Source: Nocardia suismassiliense (GTDB lineage Bacteria; Actinomycetota; Actinomycetes; Mycobacteriales; Mycobacteriaceae). From it: a DNA stretch of 64,000 nucleotides. Below are positions 1 through 8,324 of this stretch, in pieces; the first letter of the stretch is position 1; every line of letters begins with the position of its first letter. A program made the position numbers and the translations under genes. The stretch lies in the NCBI RefSeq assembly GCF_900269665.1, contig NZ_LT985361.1, positions 9,036,282 through 9,100,281 of the forward strand, written 5' to 3'. The notes under the pieces were generated by a model. The model had not been told where the DNA came from. It searched no databases and saw only the letters and a list, made by a program, of their open reading frames with translations.

Positions 1-669
1 CCCCGGGAGCGCTTGGCAACCGCTCGCCTCTATCTCTGTACCGACGCCAGACGGGACAAGGGCGATCTGGCCAAGTTCGCCGAAGCGGCCTTCGCGGGCG
101 GGGTCGACATCATCCAGCTCAGGGACAAGGGTTCGCCCGGCGAGGCGAAGTTCGGCCCGCTGGAGGCGCGCGCCGAACTCGGTGCCCTCGCCGAGCTGAA
201 GGCCGCCGCGCGCAGGCACGGCGCGCTGGTCGCGGTGAACGACCGCGCCGATATCGCGCTCGCCGCGGGCGCCGACGTGCTGCACCTCGGCCAGGGCGAC
301 CTGCCGCCCTGGTACGCGCGCCGCATCCTCGGCCAGGACGTGGTGATCGGGCGCTCCACGCACAACCGAGCGCAGGCCGGGCTGGCCGCGATCGACGAAC
401 ACATCGACTACTTCTGCACCGGGCCGGTCTACGCGACCCCGACCAAGCCGGGCAGGCAGGCCGCGGGCATCGAGCTGGTGCGCTCCACCTCCGACGCGCA
501 CCCGACCAGGCCGTGGTTCGCGATCGGCGGGATCGACGCGAACAACCTGCCCGACGTGCTCGCGGCGGGCGCGGACCGCATCGTCGTGGTGCGCGCGATC
601 ACCGAGGCGCGGGACCCGGAAGCCGCTGCCCGGCAACTCAAGACGGCGCTGCTCGCCAACGCCTCCTGA
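1..669 (+). CDS. thiE: Thiamine phosphate synthase ThiE (5' end beyond window)
   Basis: This enzyme couples hydroxymethylpyrimidine diphosphate to thiazole phosphate to give thiamine monophosphate in the cytoplasm. The protein shows the family landmarks IIQLRDKG near the start, AVNDRADIA, LHLGQGDLP, GRSTH, TPTKPGR and the C-terminal phosphate loop FAIGGIDA. The reading frame stays open to base 1, and the codons before the TTG at 13 (reading PRER) resemble the N-terminus of mycobacterial ThiE. The true start therefore probably lies just outside the window. It converges on the Nudix gene with a 28-base gap, the same arrangement as thiE-mutT3 in M. tuberculosis. The family is certain; only the start is unknown. 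Confidence 0.93.
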   Translation, partial: PRERLATARLYLCTDARRDKGDLAKFAEAAFAGGVDIIQLRDKGSPGEAKFGPLEARAELGALAELKAAARRHGALVAVNDRADIALAAGADVLHLGQGDLPPWYARRILGQDVVIGRSTHNRAQAGLAAIDEHIDYFCTGPVYATPTKPGRQAAGIELVRSTSDAHPTRPWFAIGGIDANNLPDVLAAGADRIVVVRAITEARDPEAAARQLKTALLANAS

Positions 670-697
670 TTCGTGTTCGGGCCGGGCGGGTATTGGT

Positions 698-1396
698 TCA
701 GGAGAGGACTTGACCGAGGGTGAGCGAGAGCACGGCCTCGGTAACGGGGGTGCCGTTCGGTACCGGGTCGACGGGTGGTGGTGCGGTGTCCACCGGATCG
801 ACGATCCTCGCGTAGCCGCCGGGACCGTGGGGGTCGCAATGCAGCCAGAAGAAACCTCGATCGGCCAGCTCGACCGTGCGCGGCAGCGCGGCGGCGACGG
901 CTTCGTCTTGCGCGAGTTCGTCCAGGCAGACCCGGGCGGGCGCGGCGCGCAAGGCCGGCCAGGAGACGGCGAAGCCGGGATGCAGCAGCCGGGCGTCGAC
1001 CTCGGCCTCGGGAATCCAGGCCAGTTCGGAGCTTTCCTTGTTCCGGCTGGTCGGCAGCGTGGTGACGGCGTCGGCGATCACCGTGGTGTAGGTCCAGCCG
1101 CTCGGCGCGGACGCGGTCACCCGCTCGCCGCGCACCCGGACGTCGGCGGGGTCGATGCCCGCCTCCTCCCACGCCTCGCGCACCGCGGCGTGCACCGGGG
1201 TCTCGTGGCTGTCCCTGGCGCCACCGGGCAGCGCCCAGGTGCCGCCCTGATGACTCCACGCCGCCCGGTGCTGCATCAGCACCGCCGATCCGCCGCCGGC
1301 GAGCGGGGCGCGCAGCAGCAGTCCGGCAGCTCCGAAACGACCCCAACGCCGCATGCCAATGGGGTCGCGCGACCACCCGTCACCGTCACCACGCAT
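698..1396 (-). CDS. mutT3: Nudix hydrolase, MutT3-like
   Basis: A Nudix hydrolase that likely removes pyrophosphate from an oxidised or otherwise damaged nucleotide. The full Nudix box is present at residues 59-81: G, five residues, E, seven residues, then REAWEEAGI, so the metal-binding glutamates are intact. The chosen ATG at 1396 gives a 232-residue protein; the frame runs further upstream without family similarity. Position beside thiE and back to back with glnX matches Rv0413 (mutT3) in M. tuberculosis, which is the basis for the symbol. Substrate specificity cannot be read from the sequence, so 8-oxo-dGTP is inferred from synteny only. Confidence 0.85.
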   Translation of the reverse strand: MRGDGDGWSRDPIGMRRWGRFGAAGLLLRAPLAGGGSAVLMQHRAAWSHQGGTWALPGGARDSHETPVHAAVREAWEEAGIDPADVRVRGERVTASAPSGWTYTTVIADAVTTLPTSRNKESSELAWIPEAEVDARLLHPGFAVSWPALRAAPARVCLDELAQDEAVAAALPRTVELADRGFFWLHCDPHGPGGYARIVDPVDTAPPPVDPVPNGTPVTEAVLSLTLGQVLS

Positions 1397-1577
1397 CTGG
1401 TACCCATCCTCGTTCCGCCGTCGCGGCACCGGCGTCCTACAGCCAAGCAGGGGTATTTCACACGCCACGGCACCGCTACGACCACAATAAACTCCGCAAC
1501 GACAGACACGGGGTGACCGGATATCCGGTCGGTCCGTCGAGAAATCCGCGAATGCGGCCCAAACTGGGGAGGTGGAC

Positions 1578-2966
1578 ATGGCTCGGATCGAGCAGGCGAC
1601 GGCGGTACTCCGGCCGTCGCCCACCGCCGAGCTCGCCGCGCGGGATAGTCCGGGGGCACTGCGCGCCGCGTTCATGCGCGAGCAGTTCGACCCGGCCCGG
1701 ATGCGCCTGTTCGCCAGTTCCTCGCCGGGACGGCTGATCGCGATCGGACTGGTCCTCATCGGCGTGTGCCTGGCCGCGGGCTGGGTGACCGGTTCGACGG
1801 TGAGCGACCGGCAGCAGACCCTGGACGTGTTGCTCGACGACACCGAGCCGGACGCGTACTCGGCGCATCGGCTCTACACCTCGCTGTCCATCGCCGACGC
1901 CGCGGCCAGCACCGCGTTCATCGCGGGCGGGCTGGAGCCGCAGGCGGTGCGGGATCGCTACAGCCAGGCGGTCGGCGAGTCCGCCGCGGAATTGGTGGCG
2001 GAGGCCGGCCGGGCCGCGGGCACCGCGCCGGGCGTGCCCGACAACACCGATGCCCAGCTGCGCACCGGCATCGCCACCAGCCTGCCGGTGTACACCGGCA
2101 TCGTGGAGACCGCGCGCGCGAACAACCGCAGCGGCTACCCCGTGGGCGCCGCCTACCTGAGCGAGGCCTCCAACCAGATGCAGACGGCGGTGCTGCCGAT
2201 GGCCGAGGAACTGCACAACCGGCGTTCGGCGGCGGTGACCGAGGCGCAGCGCAACCACGTCCGGCCGCCGTGGACCGCCATCGTGCTGGTGCTGCTCGCG
2301 CTGGCCGCGCTGGTGTGGGCGCAGTTCGACCTGGCGAAACGCTGGCGGCGGGTGCTCAATCCGGGGCTGCTGCTCGCCTCGGCGGCGGTGCTGGTGCTGT
2401 TGGCGTGGACCGTGGTCGCGGGTGCGGTGTCGGCCACCTCGATGATCAACGGGCGCGACGACGGTGCGGTGCCCGCCTCGCGGCTCACCGAGAGCCGGAT
2501 TCTGGCCCAGCAGGCGCGTTCGGCGGAGACGCTGAAGCTGGTGAACCGGGACGCGACCGGCGACTACGACCGGACCTATGACGCGAACATCGCCCGCCTC
2601 GCCGATCTGCTCGGCGGCTATCCGAGTTCCGCGCCCGCCGCCGACGAAGTGCGCAATGCCATTCCGGCCCTGGGTCGTTGGCGGGTGGCGCATCAGCGCA
2701 TGAACGACACACTGGCCCGCGGTGACTACAACGGCGCGGCCACGGTGGCGACCGGGCCGGGCGCCGCCGATGTCGCGGCCCAGGTGGACGCACTGGACAA
2801 GGCACTGGAGCAAGGCATCGACGAAACGCGGGATACATTGCGCGACAACATCTCCCAGGCAGCGCGGGTACTCGACTTCCTCGGGCCCGGCGCGCTGGTG
2901 CTCGGCATCATCGCGGCGGGCTGCGTCGGCCTCGGACTGTGGCCGCGACTGCGGGAGTACCGATGA
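1578..2966 (+). CDS. glnX: Membrane sensor protein GlnX (Rv0412c-like)
   Basis: Integral membrane protein of 462 residues with four predicted transmembrane segments, at about residues 52-73, 229-250, 263-285 and 431-455. Two sizeable extracytoplasmic regions are bounded by helices 1-2 and 3-4. In mycobacteria GlnX works with the lipoprotein GlnH and the kinase PknG to sense amino acids; the same three genes lie here in the same order and overlap or nearly touch. The ATG at 1578 is preferred over GTG 1572 because GGAGG at 1568-1572 is then five bases upstream. Its stop codon overlaps the glnH start (ATGA), indicating translational coupling. Function is by family and synteny. Confidence 0.85.
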   Translation: MARIEQATAVLRPSPTAELAARDSPGALRAAFMREQFDPARMRLFASSSPGRLIAIGLVLIGVCLAAGWVTGSTVSDRQQTLDVLLDDTEPDAYSAHRLYTSLSIADAAASTAFIAGGLEPQAVRDRYSQAVGESAAELVAEAGRAAGTAPGVPDNTDAQLRTGIATSLPVYTGIVETARANNRSGYPVGAAYLSEASNQMQTAVLPMAEELHNRRSAAVTEAQRNHVRPPWTAIVLVLLALAALVWAQFDLAKRWRRVLNPGLLLASAAVLVLLAWTVVAGAVSATSMINGRDDGAVPASRLTESRILAQQARSAETLKLVNRDATGDYDRTYDANIARLADLLGGYPSSAPAADEVRNAIPALGRWRVAHQRMNDTLARGDYNGAATVATGPGAADVAAQVDALDKALEQGIDETRDTLRDNISQAARVLDFLGPGALVLGIIAAGCVGLGLWPRLREYR

Positions 2967-3943
2967 GGCGCGGGCACGGCATCCTCGCCGTCGCACTCGC
3001 CGCCGTCGCGCTGGTCGGTGGCTGTACCAGCGACGCGCCGCCGCCGCTGCCGACCAGCACCGCCAAATACACCGAACCGCCGTTGCCCGCCAAAGCCGTT
3101 CCGGTGCTGACCGATTCGCCGATCGCGACGCCGAAGGACCAGCAGTGCGGCGACCCGACGGCTAGCCTGCGCCCGACCGGCGAGGGCACCGCGGCGCGCG
3201 GGCCGACGATCGATGCGATCCGGGCCCGCGGCAGGCTGATCGTCGGGCTGGACGCGGGCAGCAACCTGTTCAGCTTCCGCGATCCCACCTCCGGCGCCAT
3301 CGTCGGCTTCGACGCCGATATCGCCAGGGAGATCGCGCGCGACCTGCTCGGCAGCCCGGACCTGATCGAATATCGCACCCTCGGCTCGGCCGACCGGGAA
3401 CAGGCGCTGCAGAAACACGACGTGGACCTCGTCGCGAAGACCATGACGATCACCTGTGAACGGCGCCAGAAGGTCACCTTCTCCACCGTGTACCTGCGGT
3501 CCAAACAGCGCGTGCTCGCGATGAAGAGCTCGGGCATCAACGGCATCGCCGACCTCGCGGGCAAACGGGTGTGCATCGTGCGCGGCACCACCTCGCTCGA
3601 CCGCATCCGGCACTATCAGCCCGCCGCCACCGTGCTCTCGGTGCCCACCTGGGCCGACTGCCTCGTCGTGCTGCAGCAGCGGCAGGTCGACGCGGTGAGT
3701 ACCGACGACTCCATCCTGGCCGGCCTGGCCGCGCAGGACCCCTACACGGCCGTGGTCGGCGACACCATCAGTGTCGAGCCCTACGGCATCGGGATCCCCA
3801 AGGGTGACGACGATCTGGTGCGCTTCGTGAACGGCACGCTGGAACGCATCCGCAACGACGGCACCTGGGATCGCAGCTACGCCCAATGGCTGACCGTGCT
3901 CGGCCCGTCGCCGGGGCCGCCCGCACCGAATTATGTGGACTGA
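2963..3943 (+). CDS. glnH: Amino-acid-binding lipoprotein GlnH
   Basis: Extracytoplasmic solute-binding lipoprotein of 326 residues. It has a signal peptide ending in the lipobox LVGGC with the lipidated cysteine at residue 21, then a short Pro-rich linker and a family-3 periplasmic-binding fold from about residue 70. Typical signatures are IRARGRLIVGLDA, GFDADIAREIA, a VDLVAKTMTIT segment and a C-terminal IRNDGTWDRSYAQW. No ABC permease or ATPase gene is adjacent. Together with glnX and pknG this supports a sensing rather than transport role, as shown for the mycobacterial homologue binding aspartate, glutamate or asparagine. It starts inside the glnX stop codon and ends six bases before pknG. 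Confidence 0.9.
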   Translation: MRRGHGILAVALAAVALVGGCTSDAPPPLPTSTAKYTEPPLPAKAVPVLTDSPIATPKDQQCGDPTASLRPTGEGTAARGPTIDAIRARGRLIVGLDAGSNLFSFRDPTSGAIVGFDADIAREIARDLLGSPDLIEYRTLGSADREQALQKHDVDLVAKTMTITCERRQKVTFSTVYLRSKQRVLAMKSSGINGIADLAGKRVCIVRGTTSLDRIRHYQPAATVLSVPTWADCLVVLQQRQVDAVSTDDSILAGLAAQDPYTAVVGDTISVEPYGIGIPKGDDDLVRFVNGTLERIRNDGTWDRSYAQWLTVLGPSPGPPAPNYVD

Positions 3944-3949
3944 CGGCCG

Positions 3950-6598
3950 ATGAACACAGCTGACGACGCCACCTCCGAGTCGGACGAATCCGTCTCCACC
4001 CCAACGGTTTCTGGTGAGGGTGTGGACGCGCCTGCGCACGTCGAGCTGTCGCGGGAGGTGGACGAGCCCGGCCATACCGAACTATCGCGGGGTTCACGGG
4101 AGGTGGACGAGCCTGCGCACACCCAGCTGTCGCGAGGATCGCGGGAGGCGGACGAGCCCGCACACACCGAACTATCGCGACGATCGCGAGAGGCGGACGA
4201 GCCCGCACACACCGAGCAGTCGCGAGGTTCACGGGAAGCGGACGAGCCCGCACACACCGAACTGACAACGGGTTCGCGAGAGGTAGACGAGCCTGCGCAC
4301 ACCGAGCTGTCACGAGGTGCGCGGGACGTGGACGAGCCGGTGCACACCGAACTCGCCCGCGGTTCCCGCCCGACACCCAGCGCGGCGGCCTCCGCCGAAA
4401 CCGTCATCGGCGCATGGCGTACCGACTCCGAGCCGGATTCGGCGGCGACGATGCGAACCTCCGGACGCAGCGTGCGCACCGCGCGATCCCGGGCGACGGT
4501 GCGCAAGCTCGGCGGCGGGCTGGTGCCGATCCCGACGGTCGAACCGGCCGACCCGCGCGCCGCCGTCTTGACCGATCCCGTTGTGTCGGAAGGCAAACGG
4601 TTCTGCTGGCGGTGCGGCAACCCGGTCGGCCGGGCCACCGCCATCCGGCCCGCGCTGACCACCGGCACCTGCGATACCTGCGGCGCCCCTTACGATTTCC
4701 GGCCGTCGCTGCACGAAGGCGACATCGTGTCCGGTCAGTACGAGGTGCAGGGCTGCATCGCGCACGGCGGGCTCGGCTGGATCTATCTGGCGATCGACCG
4801 CAATGTCAGCGATCGCTGGGTGGTGCTCAAAGGCCTGCTGCACACCGGTGACGCCGAAGCCCAGGCCGTCGCCGTCGCCGAGCGCCAATTCCTGGCCGAG
4901 GTGGCGCACGCCAGCATCGTGAAGATCCACAACTTCGTCGAGCACACCGACCAGGACGGCGCGCCGATCGGCTACATCGTCATGGAGTACGTCGGCGGCC
5001 GGTCGCTGCGCGAGATCCTCAACTCCTACGACCGCCCGCACCGGATGCCGGTCGCCGAGGCCATCGCCTACCTGCTGGAAATCCTGCCCGCGCTGGAGTA
5101 TCTGCATTCGATCGGGCTGACCTACAACGATCTCAAGCCCGACAACATCATGGTCACCGAGGACCAGGTGAAGCTGATCGATCTCGGCGCCGTCGCCACC
5201 ATAGAGTCGTACGGAAACCTGTACGGCACCAGGGGATTCCAGGCACCGGAGATCGCGAAGACCGGACCCACCGTCGCGTCGGACATCTACACTGTCGGGC
5301 GCACCCTGGCCGTGCTCACCCTCGAGATGCCGATGGAGCACGGCCGTTATCTCGACGGCATCCCCGATCCCGCGGATCATCCGGTGCTGGCGCGCTACGA
5401 GTTCTTCCACCGCCTGTTGCTGTGCGCGACCGATCCGGACCCGGAGCGCCGATTCCCGTCCGCCCGCGCCATGTCCGCGCAGATGTCGGGCGTGCTGCGG
5501 GAAATCCTCGCGATGGAGACCGGGACCGAGCACCCGCAGTTGTCGACGGTGTTCAGCCCGCCGCGGACCAGCTTCGGCACCGAGGAACTGATCAGGCAGA
5601 CCGACGCGTACGCCGATGGCCGGGCGCGCAGCAAGTTGCTCGAAGCCCGCGATGTGGTTGCGGCACTGCCGGTTCCGCTGCTCGACTCGGGCGACCCGTC
5701 GGCGCCGCTGCTGGCCTCCACCGTGCATGCCGAGCCCGCGCAGTCGCTGGAGGCCATCCGGGCCGCCCAGGAACGGGCCGAGACCGACCCCGACAATGCC
5801 CCGGAGACCTTGGATCTGGAGCTTCGGCTGGCCGAGGCCCGGGTGCGGCTGGACCTCGGCGAGTCGGCCTCGGTGTTGCATCTGCTGTCCCGGCTGCCCG
5901 AAAACGATTGGCGCGTCAGCTGGTATCGCGGGCTGGCCCAGTTGCTCGACGTGGAATACGAGCAGGCTTTCGCCAGCTTCGACGGTGTGCTGTGCGTGCT
6001 GCCCGGCGAGATCGGTCCCAAGTTGGCGCTGGCCGCGACCGCGGAACTGATTCTGCAACATTGGGATTCGCCGGATCCGGACCAGTGGCGGGCGTACGCG
6101 GAGAAGTTCTACGACACCGTCTGGCGCACCGATCGTGCGGTGGTGAGTGCCGCCTTCGGACTGGCCAGGCAGCTCGCGGCGGTCGATCGTGTGGTGGACG
6201 CGGTGCACGCGCTAGACGAAGTACCCGCCGCCTCACGGCATTTCACCACCGCCCGGATGACCGCGGTTCTGCTGTTGCTCACCGCCGCCCCGGTGGCCGA
6301 GCTCGACGAATCGACCTTGCACATCTCCGCCTCCCGGGTGCAGAGCCTGCCCGCCGGCGAGGGGCGCGCGGTCCAGATGCGGGTGCTCGTCCTCGGTGCC
6401 GCGCTGGCCTGGTTGCAGGCGGGCAACACCCCGAAACGGCCCGATGCCACACTGTTCGGCGCCCCCTTCACCGAACGGTGCCTGCGGGAGGGCACCGAGG
6501 CGGGCCTGCGCGCGCTGGCGCGCAGCGCCCCCGGGCGGAACCACCGCTACGCGCTGGTCGATCTCGCCAACTCGATCCGCGCCAAGACCTGGGTCTGA
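3950..6598 (+). CDS. pknG: Serine/threonine protein kinase PknG with N-terminal repeat array
   Basis: Soluble Ser/Thr kinase of 882 residues; the M. tuberculosis protein is 750. The order is: acidic Ser/Thr-rich tail, eight tandem repeats (residues 25-141), a rubredoxin-like metal site with Cys 219/222 and 241/244, kinase domain from about 262, then a TPR-rich C-terminus from about 560. Catalytic features are intact: Lys294 in VVLKGL, Asp394 in YNDLKPDN, and Asp411 in LIDLGAV, where the family has DLG in place of DFG. In mycobacteria PknG phosphorylates GarA, the FHA switch that controls 2-oxoglutarate and glutamate flux. The extra length is almost entirely the repeats. It is the last gene of glnX-glnH-pknG. 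Confidence 0.96.
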   Translation: MNTADDATSESDESVSTPTVSGEGVDAPAHVELSREVDEPGHTELSRGSREVDEPAHTQLSRGSREADEPAHTELSRRSREADEPAHTEQSRGSREADEPAHTELTTGSREVDEPAHTELSRGARDVDEPVHTELARGSRPTPSAAASAETVIGAWRTDSEPDSAATMRTSGRSVRTARSRATVRKLGGGLVPIPTVEPADPRAAVLTDPVVSEGKRFCWRCGNPVGRATAIRPALTTGTCDTCGAPYDFRPSLHEGDIVSGQYEVQGCIAHGGLGWIYLAIDRNVSDRWVVLKGLLHTGDAEAQAVAVAERQFLAEVAHASIVKIHNFVEHTDQDGAPIGYIVMEYVGGRSLREILNSYDRPHRMPVAEAIAYLLEILPALEYLHSIGLTYNDLKPDNIMVTEDQVKLIDLGAVATIESYGNLYGTRGFQAPEIAKTGPTVASDIYTVGRTLAVLTLEMPMEHGRYLDGIPDPADHPVLARYEFFHRLLLCATDPDPERRFPSARAMSAQMSGVLREILAMETGTEHPQLSTVFSPPRTSFGTEELIRQTDAYADGRARSKLLEARDVVAALPVPLLDSGDPSAPLLASTVHAEPAQSLEAIRAAQERAETDPDNAPETLDLELRLAEARVRLDLGESASVLHLLSRLPENDWRVSWYRGLAQLLDVEYEQAFASFDGVLCVLPGEIGPKLALAATAELILQHWDSPDPDQWRAYAEKFYDTVWRTDRAVVSAAFGLARQLAAVDRVVDAVHALDEVPAASRHFTTARMTAVLLLLTAAPVAELDESTLHISASRVQSLPAGEGRAVQMRVLVLGAALAWLQAGNTPKRPDATLFGAPFTERCLREGTEAGLRALARSAPGRNHRYALVDLANSIRAKTWV
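4022..4372 (+). repeat. Eight in-frame tandem repeats in the PknG tail
   Basis: A 351-base minisatellite-like array inside pknG. It encodes one 12-residue unit followed by seven 15-residue units of the form VDEPAHTELSRGSRE. Units differ at a few positions: V or A first, T or V after H, L or Q, and SR, TT or AR. Units 2-8 each contain one HT threonine, while unit 1 has HV. The period of 45 bases keeps the frame, so copy number could change without disrupting the kinase. Residues are strongly hydrophilic and charged, consistent with disorder. Confidence 0.95.
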
Positions 6599-6974
6599 GA
6601 CGCTCACGAAATCCTCATGATGGGTCCGGCAGGATCTGTCTCGGATCAGGTTCGGGCAGCACATCACTGCCCGCCACCACCGCATGTCACCGGGACAGCG
6701 ATGCCCTCGCCGGTCTCGGGCCCGCCGCCGCGGACTGCCCTCCGGGTCGGCGCTGACATGTGACGGGAGATCCGGCCCGGTCGGTCTTCCCTCCCGACCG
6801 GGCGCTCACCCGCCTCTCCGCGTATTCACGCCAGAGTCAGGTGCCGCGGGAGTGACGTCGGCGAGCGGCGGTAATTAGGCGGTCGGGTTGGCCCGTGCCC
6901 GGCGAGTTACCCATGTGCTTGCGAAATCTGTTGGCTGCGAATGGGAACAGATCGTTTCGGTGGCGGGGTGGGTG
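6599..6974. other. Intergenic region between convergent pknG and ackA
   Basis: 376 bases with no convincing gene on either strand. It lies between two convergent genes, so promoters are not expected. The only clear structure is the GC-rich hairpin at 6775-6803. The rest is ordinary high-GC spacer with no repeat or RNA motif that I recognise. Confidence 0.6.
6775..6803. terminator. Hairpin, candidate bidirectional terminator between pknG and ackA
   Basis: Ten-base perfect stem GCCCGGTCGG / CCGACCGGGC around a nine-base loop. There is no T-run on either side, so it is not a classical intrinsic terminator. Actinobacteria often use such GC-rich hairpins without U tails. Its location between convergent genes supports the role. 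Confidence 0.5.
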
Positions 6975-8183
6975 TCAGGCGCTTTCCGCGACCTGGTGGG
7001 CGGCGCGGGCGATGGCAAGTTCTTCGTTCGTGGGGACGACCAGTACGGCGACCTCCGCGTCCGGCGGTGAGATACGCCGGGCGGTGCGGCCTTTCGCGGT
7101 GTTCGCCGTGGGGTCGACCTCGATGCCGAAGCGGGACAGGCCGGCCAGAGCGTCGGCGCGGACCTGCGGGCTGTTCTCGCCGACACCTGCGGTGAAGGTG
7201 ATCGCGTCGACTCCGCCCAGGTCGATCAGGTATGCGCCGAGGTAGCGGCGCAGGCGGTGGATGTAGACGTCGTAGGCGAGTTTCGCCGCGGTGTCACCGT
7301 TGTCGATGAGGCGCTGCAGTTCGCGGAAGTCGTTGACGCCGGACAGGCCCTTGATGCCGGAGTCCCGGTTCAGCAGCTTGTCGACCTGGTCAATGTCGAA
7401 GTGGGCCGAGCGGACCAGGTGCGCGATGATGCCCGGGTCGAGATCGCCGGACCTGGTGCCCATCACCAGGCCCTCCAGCGGGGTCAGGCCCATGGTGGTG
7501 TCGGTCGGGTGCCCGCCGCGGATCGCCGAGGCCGAGGCGCCGTTACCCAGGTGGAAGACGATCTGGTTCAGCTGCGCCGGGTCGCGGCCGAGCAGCTCGG
7601 CGACCTGCCCGGACACGTACTCGTGCGAGGTGCCGTGGAAGCCGTATTTCCGGATACCGTGCGCGGCAGCGACTTTGGCGTCGATGGCGTAGGTCTTCGC
7701 GGCGTCGGGCAGGCCGTGGAAGAACGCCGTGTCGAACACGGCCACCTGCGGCACGTCGGGCAGCAGCTCCCTGGCACTCTCGATACCCGCGACATTCGCC
7801 GGATTGTGCAGCGGGGCAAGCGAAGACAGGTCGGAGATCGCCGCGACCACGTCGTCATCGATCAGTGTCGGCTGGTAGAACACCTCGCCGCCGTGCACCA
7901 CCCGGTGCCCTACCGCGCGGATCCCGGAGCGGGTCAGGTCGTGGCCGGTCGCGGCGAACGTATCGAAGATCAACCGCAGTCCGGCCGTGTGATCGGCGAC
8001 GGCGCTGCGCCGCTCGGTGGTTTCGCCGTCGGCGTGATGCTCGATCCCGGCGTTGTCCTCGCCGATTCGGTCGACCACGCCGGCGGCCGTCACCGCGCCG
8101 GATTCCGGATCCAGGAGTTGGTATTTGATGGACGACGAGCCGGAATTGATCACCAGCACCAGGTCGTCGGTACGTTCGCTCAT
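6975..8183 (-). CDS. ackA: Acetate kinase AckA
   Basis: Acetate kinase converts acetyl phosphate and ADP to acetate and ATP, or the reverse, as the second step of the Pta-AckA pathway. The 402-residue protein has the ASKHA-family N-terminal loop VINSGSSSIKY, the HRVVHGG active-site segment, FHLGNGASASAI and the C-terminal GVGENSPQVR loop. ATG 8183 is chosen because GGAGG lies four bases upstream; a GTG one codon earlier is too close. It follows pta on the same strand with a 141-base gap and is probably cotranscribed. The pair converges on pknG, as in mycobacteria. Confidence 0.96.
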   Translation of the reverse strand: MSERTDDLVLVINSGSSSIKYQLLDPESGAVTAAGVVDRIGEDNAGIEHHADGETTERRSAVADHTAGLRLIFDTFAATGHDLTRSGIRAVGHRVVHGGEVFYQPTLIDDDVVAAISDLSSLAPLHNPANVAGIESARELLPDVPQVAVFDTAFFHGLPDAAKTYAIDAKVAAAHGIRKYGFHGTSHEYVSGQVAELLGRDPAQLNQIVFHLGNGASASAIRGGHPTDTTMGLTPLEGLVMGTRSGDLDPGIIAHLVRSAHFDIDQVDKLLNRDSGIKGLSGVNDFRELQRLIDNGDTAAKLAYDVYIHRLRRYLGAYLIDLGGVDAITFTAGVGENSPQVRADALAGLSRFGIEVDPTANTAKGRTARRISPPDAEVAVLVVPTNEELAIARAAHQVAESA

Positions 8184-8324
8184 CACGCCTCCTGTGTTCG
8201 GCGGGTCACCCGGTCCGGCGCGCTACTCATCACACCTGCCGGATTCGTGGTCCCACATTCCGCAGCAACCTCGCGCGTGGGTCGCCTGTTCCATATCGCG
8301 AACCACCTGTGTCCCGAAAGACAC

